Source of the DNA: Magnetococcales bacterium
GTDB taxonomy: Bacteria; Pseudomonadota; Magnetococcia; Magnetococcales; JADFWU01
NCBI GenBank assembly: GCA_015234045.1
Contig: JADFWU010000001.1
Coordinates: 62,001-126,000 of the forward strand
Direction of reading: 5' to 3'
Length of the DNA stretch: 64,000 nt
The notes beneath the pieces were generated by a model. That model saw only the letters and a program-made list of their open reading frames with translations, was not told the origin of the DNA and made no database searches. Shown piece after piece: positions 46,822 through 54,917 of this stretch (within the stretch, counting starts at the first letter, position 1; each line of letters starts with the position of its first letter). Position numbers and translations under genes: made by a program.

Positions 46822-47625
46822 ATAGTGATTTCGTCTAAAATTTGAACAGTCAACCGTTCCAGCCCTGGTGATGTTTTTGCTCTGATGATCTGCTTCGCAT
46901 ATCAAAAGCGGCGCAAAAACATCACCAGGGCTTCCACTCAGGTTGTGATTCATTGTCTAATTTCGGATCGAAATGACTGTATATGGTTTTTTCGTCTAAA
47001 ATTTGAACAGTCAGCCGTTCCAGCCCTGGTGATATTTTTGCTCTGATGATCTGCTTCGCATATCAAAAGCGGCGCAAAAACATCACCAGGGCTTCCACTC
47101 AGGTTGTGATTCATTGTCTAATTTCGGATAGAAATGACTGTATATGGTTATTTTGTCTAAAATTTGAACAATCAGCCGTTCCAGCCCTGGTGATATTTTT
47201 GCTCTGATGATCTGCTTCGCATATCAAAAGCGGCGCAAAAACATCACCAGGGCTTCCACTCAGGTTGTGATTCATTGTCAAATTTCGGATCGAAATGACT
47301 GTATATGGTTATTTTGTCTAAAATTTGAACAATCAGCCGTTCCAGCCCTGGTGATATTTTTGCTCTGATGATCTGCTTCGCATATCAAAAGCGGCGCAAA
47401 AACATCACCAGGGCTTCCACTCAGGTTGTGATTCATTGTCAAATTTCGGATCGAAATGACTGTATATGGTTATTTTGTCTAAAATTTGAACAATCAGCCG
47501 TTCCAGCCCTGGTGATGTTTTTGCTCTGATGATCTGCTTCGCATATCAAAAGCGGCGCAAAAACATCACCAGGGCTTCCGCTCAGGTTGTGATTCATTGT
47601 CAAATTTCGGATCGAAATCACTAGA
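46822..47625. repeat. Tandem array of five family A repeats, exact 161-bp period
   Basis: The GTCTAAA landmark occurs at 46833, 46994, 47155, 47316 and 47477, each step exactly 161 bp. Every unit has the left sequence GTCTAAAATTTGAACA, the arms AGCCCTGGTGAT(A/G)TTTTTGC and GCAAAAACATCACCAGGGCT, a 32-nt centre containing GATCTGCTTCGCATATC, and the right end TCGGAT(C/A)GAAAT(G/C)ACT. The first unit's left end is an intact TATAGTGATTTCG. Units 3-5 share TTTTGTCTAAA and ACAATCAGCC, so the array grew by recent duplication. Confidence 0.95.
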
Positions 47626-47640
47626 CATGGTAAAGATTGA

Positions 47641-47678
47641 AAAAAACTCTCCGCCTTGAAAATGGCGGAGAGTTTTTT
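47641..47678. terminator. Strong bidirectional terminator
   Basis: AAAAAACTCTCCGCC and GGCGGAGAGTTTTTT form a perfect 15-bp stem around an 8-nt loop just after the minus-strand cytochrome gene. Confidence 0.95.
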
Positions 47679-47683
47679 CGTTG

Positions 47684-48106
47684 TTATTGAAGGGTCTTTA
47701 AGTAAGCGATGACATCACGTCGATTGGCAGCATTGCGAATGCCGGTGAAGTAGAGGGTATGCTCTGATTCTGCCTGGCCCATTTCACTGTTACTGATGAA
47801 TGCGTTGGGATCTTCGATAAAGGCTGAAAGATGTCCTTCATCCCAGACAAAGGGATTTTCCGCAACTTTATCCATGAAAGCCGCGCTGTAACCATATCCT
47901 TCAGCTGTACCTGCCTCACGGCCATAGACACCCCAAAGTGGCGGACCTTTGCGATTTTTTGCGCGTTTGGTGTCATCGTGGCAGACGGTACAGTGGTTAT
48001 CCACCAGTCGCAAACCGACTTCCATATTGACTCGAAAAGTCCACCACGTTGCCAATCCAACGAGAATGGCGATAAGAACGCCCATCAACAGATTGAGTGA
48101 CTTCAT
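47684..48106 (-). CDS. Membrane-anchored class I cytochrome c
   Basis: 140 residues: an N-terminal anchor (LLMGVLIAILVGLATWW), then the heme motif C39-x-x-C42-H43 (CTVCHDD), with a likely axial Met in the SEMGQAE segment and the family's closing helix (RRDVIAYLKTL). It probably carries electrons in the periplasm to a terminal oxidase or peroxidase. The receiver gene upstream ends 2 bp before its start, an odd pairing that suggests coordinated expression. Confidence 0.9.
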   Translation of the reverse strand: MKSLNLLMGVLIAILVGLATWWTFRVNMEVGLRLVDNHCTVCHDDTKRAKNRKGPPLWGVYGREAGTAEGYGYSAAFMDKVAENPFVWDEGHLSAFIEDPNAFISNSEMGQAESEHTLYFTGIRNAANRRDVIAYLKTLQ

Positions 48107-48108
48107 GG

Positions 48109-48498
48109 TTATTGCTCCCGTTTTGTGGATGTTTTTCCAAAGACCTGATTGAGTACTTTGGTCAGATCCCTATGGGAAAAAGGTTTGGTAAGAGTAAAGT
48201 TTGCACCGGATGCCAATGCATTGGCCAGGATATCCGTTCCCATCATCAAACCGCCACCTGAGCAGGCAATGATAGGACAGTCGGTATCCATGGCACGAAT
48301 ACGCTGAATAACCTTTTCACCATTCATATCAGGCATGAACATGTCTGTGAAAACAAGTTCCGGTTTTTCAGTTTGGAACGCAATAAGACCATCTTCGCCA
48401 TTCATGGCTAAAGAGAACTCATAGCCGTCCATGGTTAACCAGCGGCGCAGAAGCGATAATGTTGCCAGATCATCATCAATTACCAGAATATTGGCCAA
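48109..48498 (-). CDS. Single-domain response regulator (CheY-like)
   Basis: A 129-aa receiver domain only: acidic pair DDD near residues 8-10, phospho-acceptor Asp in LVFTDMFMPDMNG (about residue 52), and the conserved Lys in TLTKPFS. It has no output domain. The gene comes immediately before the cytochrome c gene in the same transcript. No kinase is adjacent. Confidence 0.9.
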   Translation of the reverse strand: MANILVIDDDLATLSLLRRWLTMDGYEFSLAMNGEDGLIAFQTEKPELVFTDMFMPDMNGEKVIQRIRAMDTDCPIIACSGGGLMMGTDILANALASGANFTLTKPFSHRDLTKVLNQVFGKTSTKREQ

Positions 48499-48959
48499 GC
48501 AAGCCGCTCCTTTATATCTAAATCCATTGTGTCTGAACGCATATACAAATCCATATTACTGCTCCTGCCTCCAAAAAAGCAGGTTTGAATATAATTTTGA
48601 TCAAATTGCCAGAGGAAGGCAACCACGAACTTGAAACAGCGGAGAAAGATTTCTGATTATTTGTGGCCAATTTCTGTACTTGTTCCCGTTGACCCTGGCT
48701 TCTGGCAACCTATAATGACTGCGATGGTGAAAGTACGGTAACCTGATTATTTGGGCTCTATTTGGTCGCATAATTGATGCAGGATCAGCTATGATTCCTG
48801 TCACTCATATTTATCAAAAATGTTACACGAGTATTGCAGAAAAATTATGCCTTCTTGTCCATACTGTTTTTTCCGTGGTCCTTTTCCAACACCTGACCAT
48901 CTGATCAACTGGTTTGTCTTTCAATAAACTGGCTCAGGTGTGGAACTTATAATCATTAA
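48499..48959. other. Divergent intergenic region, contains a 16-mer repeat
   Basis: No gene is seen between the receiver gene (minus) and the cNMP-GGDEF gene (plus). The only recognisable sequence is TTTTTTCCGTGGTCCT at 48867-48882. Promoters for both directions should be here. Confidence 0.4.
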
Positions 48960-48977
48960 TTGGAGTCCATTACCAGC

Positions 48978-49880
48978 ATGTGGAAGTTGAGTCTGTTTCG
49001 GCGTGATCTGGGTAAAAAATATCGCTGCGGTGAGGTTATCATTCAACAAGGCGATGTAACCCAGGGCATCTTTGTCATTCAAAAAGGTGCTGTTGAAATC
49101 TATCTGAATACTGAGGCGGGCGAAGAGCATCTCACCTTCTTGAAAGAAGGGGAAATGTTTGGAGAAGTCTCCATGTTTGCCAACAAGGCACAGTTTTCCA
49201 ATGCGCGTGCCTTGGTGGACTCTCGTATCATTCATGTGGACGAAAAGACCTTTATCAGCAATCTTCACCAAGATCCATCGCTGGCTTTTCGTATGATTCG
49301 TCAGATGGCACAGCGTATCTATGAATTGGACCGTCGGATCATGGAGCGTTTCCATGATGCTCGGATCAGTGAAGATCGTCAGCGTGACCAACTTACCGGA
49401 TTGCCCAGTTTTGTTAACGCCGAGGCCATGCTTGAAGAAGAGGTGAAACGGTCTCGCTGGTTGATGCAGACCATGGCATTTGCCGTGATTGACATTGATG
49501 AGTTCAAAGTGTTGGGTAACCAGTTTGGTGAAGCGGGGCTTGAATCCATTCTCAAGGCATTGTCAGAGGTCTTGCGCTACCATCTTCGCAAGACAGATAT
49601 CATAGGACGTTATGGTCGGGATCGTTTTCCAGTTATCCTTTATGAGGCTGATGGGCCAGCCGCAATACGGGTAATGGAAAATGTGCGAAAATCCTTTGAG
49701 AAAACCGAGCACGAGATTAACGGGCAGACATTTCACGCAACTTTCAGCTGTGGAATTGCTGTTTTTCCAGAGCACAACACGGCATCTGCTTTGCGCCGTT
49801 CTGCCAATAAGGCGTTGAGTACGGCAAAGCAGGAAGGGCGGAATATGATTATTTTGGCTGATCCGGGAATTGGGTATTAA
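48978..49880 (+). CDS. cNMP-binding protein with degenerate GGDEF domain
   Basis: About 300 residues: a cNMP-binding barrel (GIFVIQKGAVEIYL ... GEMFGEVSMFANKAQFSNA), a helical linker, then a GGDEF-fold domain (DQLTGLPSFVNAEAML, AFAVIDIDEFKVLGNQFG). The signature loop reads GRYGRDRF in place of GGDEF, so diguanylate cyclase activity is unlikely; the domain may bind GTP or act as a scaffold. The ATG at 48978 is taken as start, though an in-frame TTG at 48960 is possible; GGAG at 48962 is rather far from the ATG. Confidence 0.85.
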   Translation: MWKLSLFRRDLGKKYRCGEVIIQQGDVTQGIFVIQKGAVEIYLNTEAGEEHLTFLKEGEMFGEVSMFANKAQFSNARALVDSRIIHVDEKTFISNLHQDPSLAFRMIRQMAQRIYELDRRIMERFHDARISEDRQRDQLTGLPSFVNAEAMLEEEVKRSRWLMQTMAFAVIDIDEFKVLGNQFGEAGLESILKALSEVLRYHLRKTDIIGRYGRDRFPVILYEADGPAAIRVMENVRKSFEKTEHEINGQTFHATFSCGIAVFPEHNTASALRRSANKALSTAKQEGRNMIILADPGIGY

Positions 49881-49912
49881 GTATCATAATTTGGTTGTCG
49901 GATGGTGAATCT

Positions 49913-49972
49913 TTGGGGGTCGAAAAAAAATAGGTACATCAATGAGGTGATCTGTTTTTTTCGATTTTATGA
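49913..49972. repeat. AT-rich hairpin repeat (family C), copy 2
   Basis: CGAAAAAAAATAGGT ... GATCTGTTTTTTTCG matches the hairpin at 13382-13437 in both arms and in parts of the loop. It lies about 35 bp before the flavoprotein gene. Confidence 0.5.
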
Positions 49973-50006
49973 ATAGTTCCCTGCCGGAAACAAGGATGGG
50001 GCAGCG

Positions 50007-51404
50007 GTGAAGTTAAAGGATGATTCCAGAGTTGCTGTAGTGGGTGGTGGTCCAGCCGGAGCCATGGCGGGTTTTTTTCTGCTGGAGCTGGCGGATAGAA
50101 TTGGTCTGTCAATCCATGTGGATATTTATGAGTCGCGGACCTTCAGCAAGGTTGGTCCGGTAGGCTGTAACATGTGTGCTGGTGTGGTATCAGAGTCACT
50201 GGTGCAAACCCTGGCAGCCGAAGGGATAAATCTACCTCCACTGGTGGTTCAACGCGGCATTCAGTCCTATGTGCTGCATACCACGGATCTTGATCCGGTG
50301 GAGATAGAAACGCCAGCGGATGATCTTCGTATCGCTACGGTTTATCGCGGTGGTGGCCCACGAAATCCTACCGGAGACCTGCCTTGGGCTTCTTTTGATA
50401 ATTTTTTGCTGACTATGGCCCAAAAAAAGGGTGCGAACGTCATTCATAAGCGGGTGTCTGAAATCGCGTTGAAAGACGGTTTTCCAGTGGTTTCCTGTCG
50501 CAGAGCAGAGCCTGAAACCTATGATCTTTTAATCGGTGCCGTGGGTGTGAATTCACCTACGTTGCGTAAGTTTGAGGATCTGGGCTTTGATTTTAAGCAG
50601 CCGGACTGGGCTCGGGGATTCATCTCTGAAATCTATTTAGGGTCGGATCAGACTCAGAAATATCTCGGTAGTGCCATGCATATCTTCTTGCTGGATATTC
50701 CTGGTCTGAAGTTCGCCGCATTGATTCCCAAAGTGGAGTATGTGACAGTCGTATTGTTGGGAGAGGATATCAACCGGGATATCGTTGACCAATTTATGAG
50801 TGCATCTGAGGTGATTTCCTGTTTTCCGCCAGATTTTGAATGGGCTTTTGGCGGTCATGTTTGTACAGTTGAAGGGGCGATACCTATTGGTGACGCTTGT
50901 CGATGCAATCCCAAGCTCAATATGGGGCCTGCTGAAAAACCGTTTACTGATCGGGTGGTTCTGATTGGTGATAGTGCTATTTCCCGGCTCTACAAGGATG
51001 GTATTGGTGCCGCTTATATTACTGCAAAATCCTGTGCAGTGGCATCGGTGTTTTTGGGTGTTTCTGCACGGGATTATGAAAAATATTACTGGCCGGTAGT
51101 CAATCAGATTGACCGAGATAATAAAGTTGGTAAACTGATATTCTTTATTACCAACTTTTATCAAAAGTTGCGTTTTCTCCGCTATGGCATGATCCACATG
51201 GTCCTTAATGAGGAGGGGTTGGCCGCTGAAAAACGTGCCATGAGTCGGGTGCTGTGGGATACCTTTACCGGTAGCGCAACGTACAAGGAAATTTTTATAC
51301 GGGCTATCCATCCGATGTTTCTTTGGCGGTTGGCTGTGGCAACGTTCTCCGCTCTACCCGGTATCGTGATGAAACGGTTCCGTCCTGGGAAATCTACCCA
51401 ATAA
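50007..51404 (+). CDS. FAD-dependent oxidoreductase, geranylgeranyl-reductase-like
   Basis: 465 residues with an N-terminal dinucleotide-binding motif (VAVVGGGPAGAMAGFF) and a second FAD contact VVLIGDSAISRLYKDGIG, as in the geranylgeranyl reductase / p-hydroxybenzoate hydroxylase-like superfamily. A CNMCAGVVSESL segment and other cysteines may be redox-active. A basic C-terminal tail suggests membrane association. The start is GTG at 50007 behind AAGGA. Its stop lies 10 bp before the Ste24-like protease gene. A lipid or quinone substrate is plausible but unproven. Confidence 0.8.
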   Translation: MKLKDDSRVAVVGGGPAGAMAGFFLLELADRIGLSIHVDIYESRTFSKVGPVGCNMCAGVVSESLVQTLAAEGINLPPLVVQRGIQSYVLHTTDLDPVEIETPADDLRIATVYRGGGPRNPTGDLPWASFDNFLLTMAQKKGANVIHKRVSEIALKDGFPVVSCRRAEPETYDLLIGAVGVNSPTLRKFEDLGFDFKQPDWARGFISEIYLGSDQTQKYLGSAMHIFLLDIPGLKFAALIPKVEYVTVVLLGEDINRDIVDQFMSASEVISCFPPDFEWAFGGHVCTVEGAIPIGDACRCNPKLNMGPAEKPFTDRVVLIGDSAISRLYKDGIGAAYITAKSCAVASVFLGVSARDYEKYYWPVVNQIDRDNKVGKLIFFITNFYQKLRFLRYGMIHMVLNEEGLAAEKRAMSRVLWDTFTGSATYKEIFIRAIHPMFLWRLAVATFSALPGIVMKRFRPGKSTQ

Positions 51405-51414
51405 GGATGACTGC

Positions 51415-52662
51415 ATGAATAGCTATGCCCTGGTAATTCTGATCGCACTGATTGCCGGCTATCTCCTCAATATTATTTCAAATTGGCTCAATAGTCGCGC
51501 CATGCGAGCTGATCCACCTGAACAATTTACAGATCTGGTCTCGCCTCAGGACTATGAGAAAAATCGCAACTACTCTGCTGCCAATACGCGGGTTGAATTG
51601 CTGGAAGAGACCGCTTCTTTAATCGGATTGCTGCTTTTTTGGTTTTTTGGTGGGTTCGGTTGGTTGGATACAGAGCTGCGTGCCCTGGGCTTGGATACAC
51701 TCTATACCGGTTTACTCTTCTTTGGTGCGCTTATCATGATGGGGCAGGTGCTTTCATTGCCCTTTTCCCTCTATCAAACATTTCGCATTGAAGCGGAATA
51801 TGGGTTTAATCGTACCAGTTTAGCAACCTTTTTCATGGATCGAATCAAAGGGCTTGCATTGATGGTTCTGTTGGGTGGTCCGGCTTTGTGGTTGGTGCTT
51901 TGGTTGTTGGTGCAGGGTGGTGAACAGGCATGGCTCTATGGTTGGGGAGCGGTTTCGGGTGTCATTGTCGTCATTCAATTTGTTGCGCCGAACTGGTTGA
52001 TGCCGCTGTTTATGAAATTTACCCCACTGGAAGAAGGTGGTTTGCGTCAGGCGATTATGACCTATGCCCAGTCTGTTAAATTCGCTCTGAGTGATATCTA
52101 CGAAATTGATGGTTCGCGGCGCTCATCAAAGGGGAATGCTTTTTTTACCGGTTTTGGTAAAAATCGACGCATTGCACTCTATGATACGCTCATTGAAAAG
52201 CACACAGAGTCAGAACTGGTGGCTGTGTTGGCCCATGAGGTCGGGCACTTCAAACATCGGCATATCCCAAAAACGTTGATCATGGGACTGCTTCATCTGG
52301 GAGTGATGTTTTTTCTGTTATCATTTTTCCTGAATGAACATGGTTTGTTTGCCGCATTTGATACCATGCCTTCGGTTTATGCCGGGCTCACTTTTTTCTT
52401 GATGCTCTATACACCCGTTGAGTTGATAATCGGTCCGTTTTTCAAATTGATATCACGTCGATTTGAGTTTCAGGCAGATCGATTTGCAGCCACAACGTTG
52501 TCAGATCCCTTGTCATTGGTCACTGCGTTAAAGAAATTAGCGGTAGATAATCTTTCAAACCTGACCCCGCACCCATTTTACGTTATCCTGCACTATACCC
52601 ATCCGCCGTTGCTGGAGCGTATCCAGGCAATTCGGGATGTCAACAATGAGCGAGACGGGTAG
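51415..52662 (+). CDS. M48-family membrane metalloprotease, Ste24/CAAX protease-like
   Basis: 415 residues with about seven membrane segments and the zinc motif HEVGH (LAHEVGHFKHRH, about residue 275). The later Glu ligand is in FEFQADRFA. Length and layout match the Ste24 (CAAX prenyl protease 1) branch, not the short HtpX branch. In bacteria these proteases probably serve membrane protein quality control. ATG at 51415 with AAGGATG upstream; cotranscribed with the flavoprotein gene. Confidence 0.9.
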   Translation: MNSYALVILIALIAGYLLNIISNWLNSRAMRADPPEQFTDLVSPQDYEKNRNYSAANTRVELLEETASLIGLLLFWFFGGFGWLDTELRALGLDTLYTGLLFFGALIMMGQVLSLPFSLYQTFRIEAEYGFNRTSLATFFMDRIKGLALMVLLGGPALWLVLWLLVQGGEQAWLYGWGAVSGVIVVIQFVAPNWLMPLFMKFTPLEEGGLRQAIMTYAQSVKFALSDIYEIDGSRRSSKGNAFFTGFGKNRRIALYDTLIEKHTESELVAVLAHEVGHFKHRHIPKTLIMGLLHLGVMFFLLSFFLNEHGLFAAFDTMPSVYAGLTFFLMLYTPVELIIGPFFKLISRRFEFQADRFAATTLSDPLSLVTALKKLAVDNLSNLTPHPFYVILHYTHPPLLERIQAIRDVNNERDG

Positions 52663-52711
52663 TTGAAGAGGGTGTGGGAGTGTGTGACTCTCCTTTCACG
52701 ATTCAGGAGAT

Positions 52712-54418
52712 ATGATGCAAGGCATAGACGAACGATTGATCAAGGTGATTTTGGAGAATAGTCAGGAAGGCGTTCTGCTATTGGATCGTCGTGGCAATAT
52801 TTTGAAAGTCAATCAATCATTCAGCCTGATGTCTGGGTACAGGGCGAAGGAGATGTTAGGGCGTAACATCCGGCGTTTTACCACGGCTGAGAGTAATGCT
52901 GAATTTATAGATGATGCAATCGAAGGGCTTTGGCAGGATGGCTTTTGGCAAGGCGAAATTACCCAGAAGAAAAAAAACAACGAATCGCTGCATGTTTTTC
53001 TGCGTCTGAGTGCCGTACTGCCTGCGCGTGGCAGTATTCGGTTTTTCGTTGTGCAAATTACTGAAGTTGCCGACCAGTTAAACGAGCAAGAGTTGGCCCC
53101 GCGTGACAAACTTACCACGGACCCTGTTACCGGCTTGCCGACCAAAGGATTGTTGCTGGACCGTATCCAGCAGGCAATTTCCCAGGCAGAACGCCAACAC
53201 CACAGTGTTGGTGTGCTCTATCTGGGATTGGATGGCGCGCGGGTCAATATGATCAACAGCTCTCTGGGGCGCGACAAGGGAGATCTGTTTCTGAAAGAGG
53301 TCACCGTTCGTCTGAAGAAGTGTTTGCGTACCAGTGACAGTGTTGCCCGGATCAGTGCAACGACCTTTGGTCTGATGTTAGCGGATGTTTCCGATGGGGT
53401 GGGTGCTGTGCGTAATGCCGGTGTCGTTGCCCGTAAGATATATGAATCTCTTTCCGAACCAATCATGCTGGGTGAACGCGAGATTGATGTCACTGCTCAT
53501 ATGGGCATGACGCTCTATCCTCAGGATGGTGCCCACGCTGATGAGTTGATTAAAAACGCTGAGACTGCGCTGGCTTTTGCGCGCAAAAAAGGGTTGAATA
53601 ACTACCAGTTTTTCTCGACAGAAATGACCGAAACCGCCCGCAAGCGTTTTGAGCTTGAGGGCAACCTGCGATTGGCTATTGATCGTAAAGAGTTGTGTCT
53701 TTACTACCAGCCTCAGGTTTGCCTTGAAACAGGTAAGGTGATCGGTGCCGAAGGGTTGATTCGTTGGATTCATCCTGAGCTTGGTATGATTTCTCCGGGG
53801 GAGTTTATTCCCATTGCTGAAGAGACTGGTTTGATCGTACCTATCGGCTCCTGGGTGCTCAAAACCGCCTGTTATCAGTTGGCAGAGTGGCAAAAGAAGG
53901 GGCTTCCTCCCATTCGAATGGGTGTCAATATTTCAGCCATGCAGTTCAAGCGCAACGACTTGGCTAAACAGGTCAAAGAGCTGTTGGATGAGACTGGCAT
54001 TGATCCCAGTATGCTGGATCTGGAAATCACTGAGAGTGCCATTATCAGTGATGTGCAGAAAACGGTGGAAACGCTCAATCAGATCAGTGATCTGGGTGTA
54101 AAACTCTCCATTGATGATTTTGGTACCGGTTACTCCTCGTTGAGCCAGTTGCGTCAGTTTCCATTTAAAACATTGAAAATTGACCGCTCATTCATTCGGG
54201 ACATTACGTCCAACAGCAATGCTGCGGCCATTGTCAGTGCGATTATTGCGATGGCACATAGTCTCAACCAAACTGTCATTGTTGAAGGGCTGGAAACAGA
54301 AGATCAGCTGACAATCATGCGTGAACTCCACGCCAATGAAATTCAGGGTTTTCTGTTTAGTGCTGCGGTTCCTGCGGATCAGCTGACTAAAATGCTTCAG
54401 GATAACAAAAAGTTATAA
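52712..54418 (+). CDS. PAS-GGDEF-EAL protein, probable c-di-GMP phosphodiesterase
   Basis: 568 residues: PAS (about 5-120), GGDEF-fold domain (about 130-300) and EAL domain (about 315-560). The GGDEF loop reads RISATTFG, so cyclase activity is probably lost. The EAL side is intact: GAEGLIRW, GVNISAMQF, LEITESAI, IDDFGTGYSSL, LKIDRSF and VIVEGLET. It therefore most likely degrades c-di-GMP under control of the PAS domain. CAGGAG precedes the ATG. It is cytoplasmic, with no membrane segment. Confidence 0.95.
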   Translation: MMQGIDERLIKVILENSQEGVLLLDRRGNILKVNQSFSLMSGYRAKEMLGRNIRRFTTAESNAEFIDDAIEGLWQDGFWQGEITQKKKNNESLHVFLRLSAVLPARGSIRFFVVQITEVADQLNEQELAPRDKLTTDPVTGLPTKGLLLDRIQQAISQAERQHHSVGVLYLGLDGARVNMINSSLGRDKGDLFLKEVTVRLKKCLRTSDSVARISATTFGLMLADVSDGVGAVRNAGVVARKIYESLSEPIMLGEREIDVTAHMGMTLYPQDGAHADELIKNAETALAFARKKGLNNYQFFSTEMTETARKRFELEGNLRLAIDRKELCLYYQPQVCLETGKVIGAEGLIRWIHPELGMISPGEFIPIAEETGLIVPIGSWVLKTACYQLAEWQKKGLPPIRMGVNISAMQFKRNDLAKQVKELLDETGIDPSMLDLEITESAIISDVQKTVETLNQISDLGVKLSIDDFGTGYSSLSQLRQFPFKTLKIDRSFIRDITSNSNAAAIVSAIIAMAHSLNQTVIVEGLETEDQLTIMRELHANEIQGFLFSAAVPADQLTKMLQDNKKL

Positions 54419-54495
54419 TATTGAAAAAAGGGGATAGATGCCCTGATACCTCTGACTAAGAGGCGCATTCAATGACTTTTATGGTAAGGAATCTA

Positions 54496-54522
54496 TTGAC
54501 AAAAGCGATCGATTTTGATAGT
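54496..54522 (+). promoter_or_regulatory. Candidate sigma-70 promoter for the leuA leader
   Basis: A perfect -35 TTGACA at 54496-54501 and a -10-like GATAGT at 54517-54522 (15-bp spacer, slightly short) lie just upstream of the leader frame. Confidence 0.5.
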
Positions 54523-54533
54523 GTGTCCTCACT

Positions 54534-54614
54534 ATGTGCTATACACAGACATATCTCTCCGTTGGACCGATTGCTTCTTTGCTGAAGCGGTTGCGTCTGC
54601 TGCTGCTACCGTAA
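54534..54614 (+). CDS. Leucine-rich leader peptide upstream of leuA
   Basis: A 26-codon frame starting at ATG 54534 and ending TAA 54612-54614. The last 11 residues are LLKRLRLLLLP, with seven Leu codons, four of them consecutive (CTG CTG CTG CTA). Leu-codon runs in short frames before leu genes are the hallmark of ribosome-mediated attenuation. Ribosome-binding site weak. It lies 300 bp before leuA. Confidence 0.7.
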   Translation: MCYTQTYLSVGPIASLLKRLRLLLLP

Positions 54615-54628
54615 GGTAGCCATTTTTT
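54605..54628 (+). terminator. Attenuator-type hairpin after the leader
   Basis: GCTACC-GTAA-GGTAGC followed by CATTTTTT is a compact intrinsic terminator that overlaps the leader stop codon. A related hairpin, CTGCC-GTAA-GGCAG, occurs at 54779-54792 without a T-run. A downstream CAGACG...ACCG stretch (54815-54832) could pair with the Leu-codon region as an alternative fold; that is inference. Confidence 0.55.
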
Positions 54629-54917
54629 CGTCGTATCCTCCATATCCCGAATATAAGTTTCTTTTGAATGGTGAATCTGTCCATGAACAGTTCATTTCAT
54701 TGTTATTGTGTTGTTACGCCTACGTACTCTGATTTCGAGTTGCGTGGTGATCTTTTTGCCTCCCTGGCATGCCTGATCCTGCCGTAAGGCAGACCAATTG
54801 TGACGTTCTCGACGCTTCAGACGGTGCGATAACCGACTGATCATCAAATCATAAACAGCGAATATGTTGCTAAAGGACTCGGATCTGATATTCCGAGTGT
54901 TCAGGGAGTATTGCGTC

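Noticed and set aside
47439-47621. Short minus-strand frame inside the repeat array
   Set aside because: The frame lies entirely in family A repeat sequence and recurs with other copies, so it is not a gene.
46822-47625. CRISPR array
   Set aside because: The units are 161 bp and nearly identical along their full length, with no variable spacers and no cas genes nearby.
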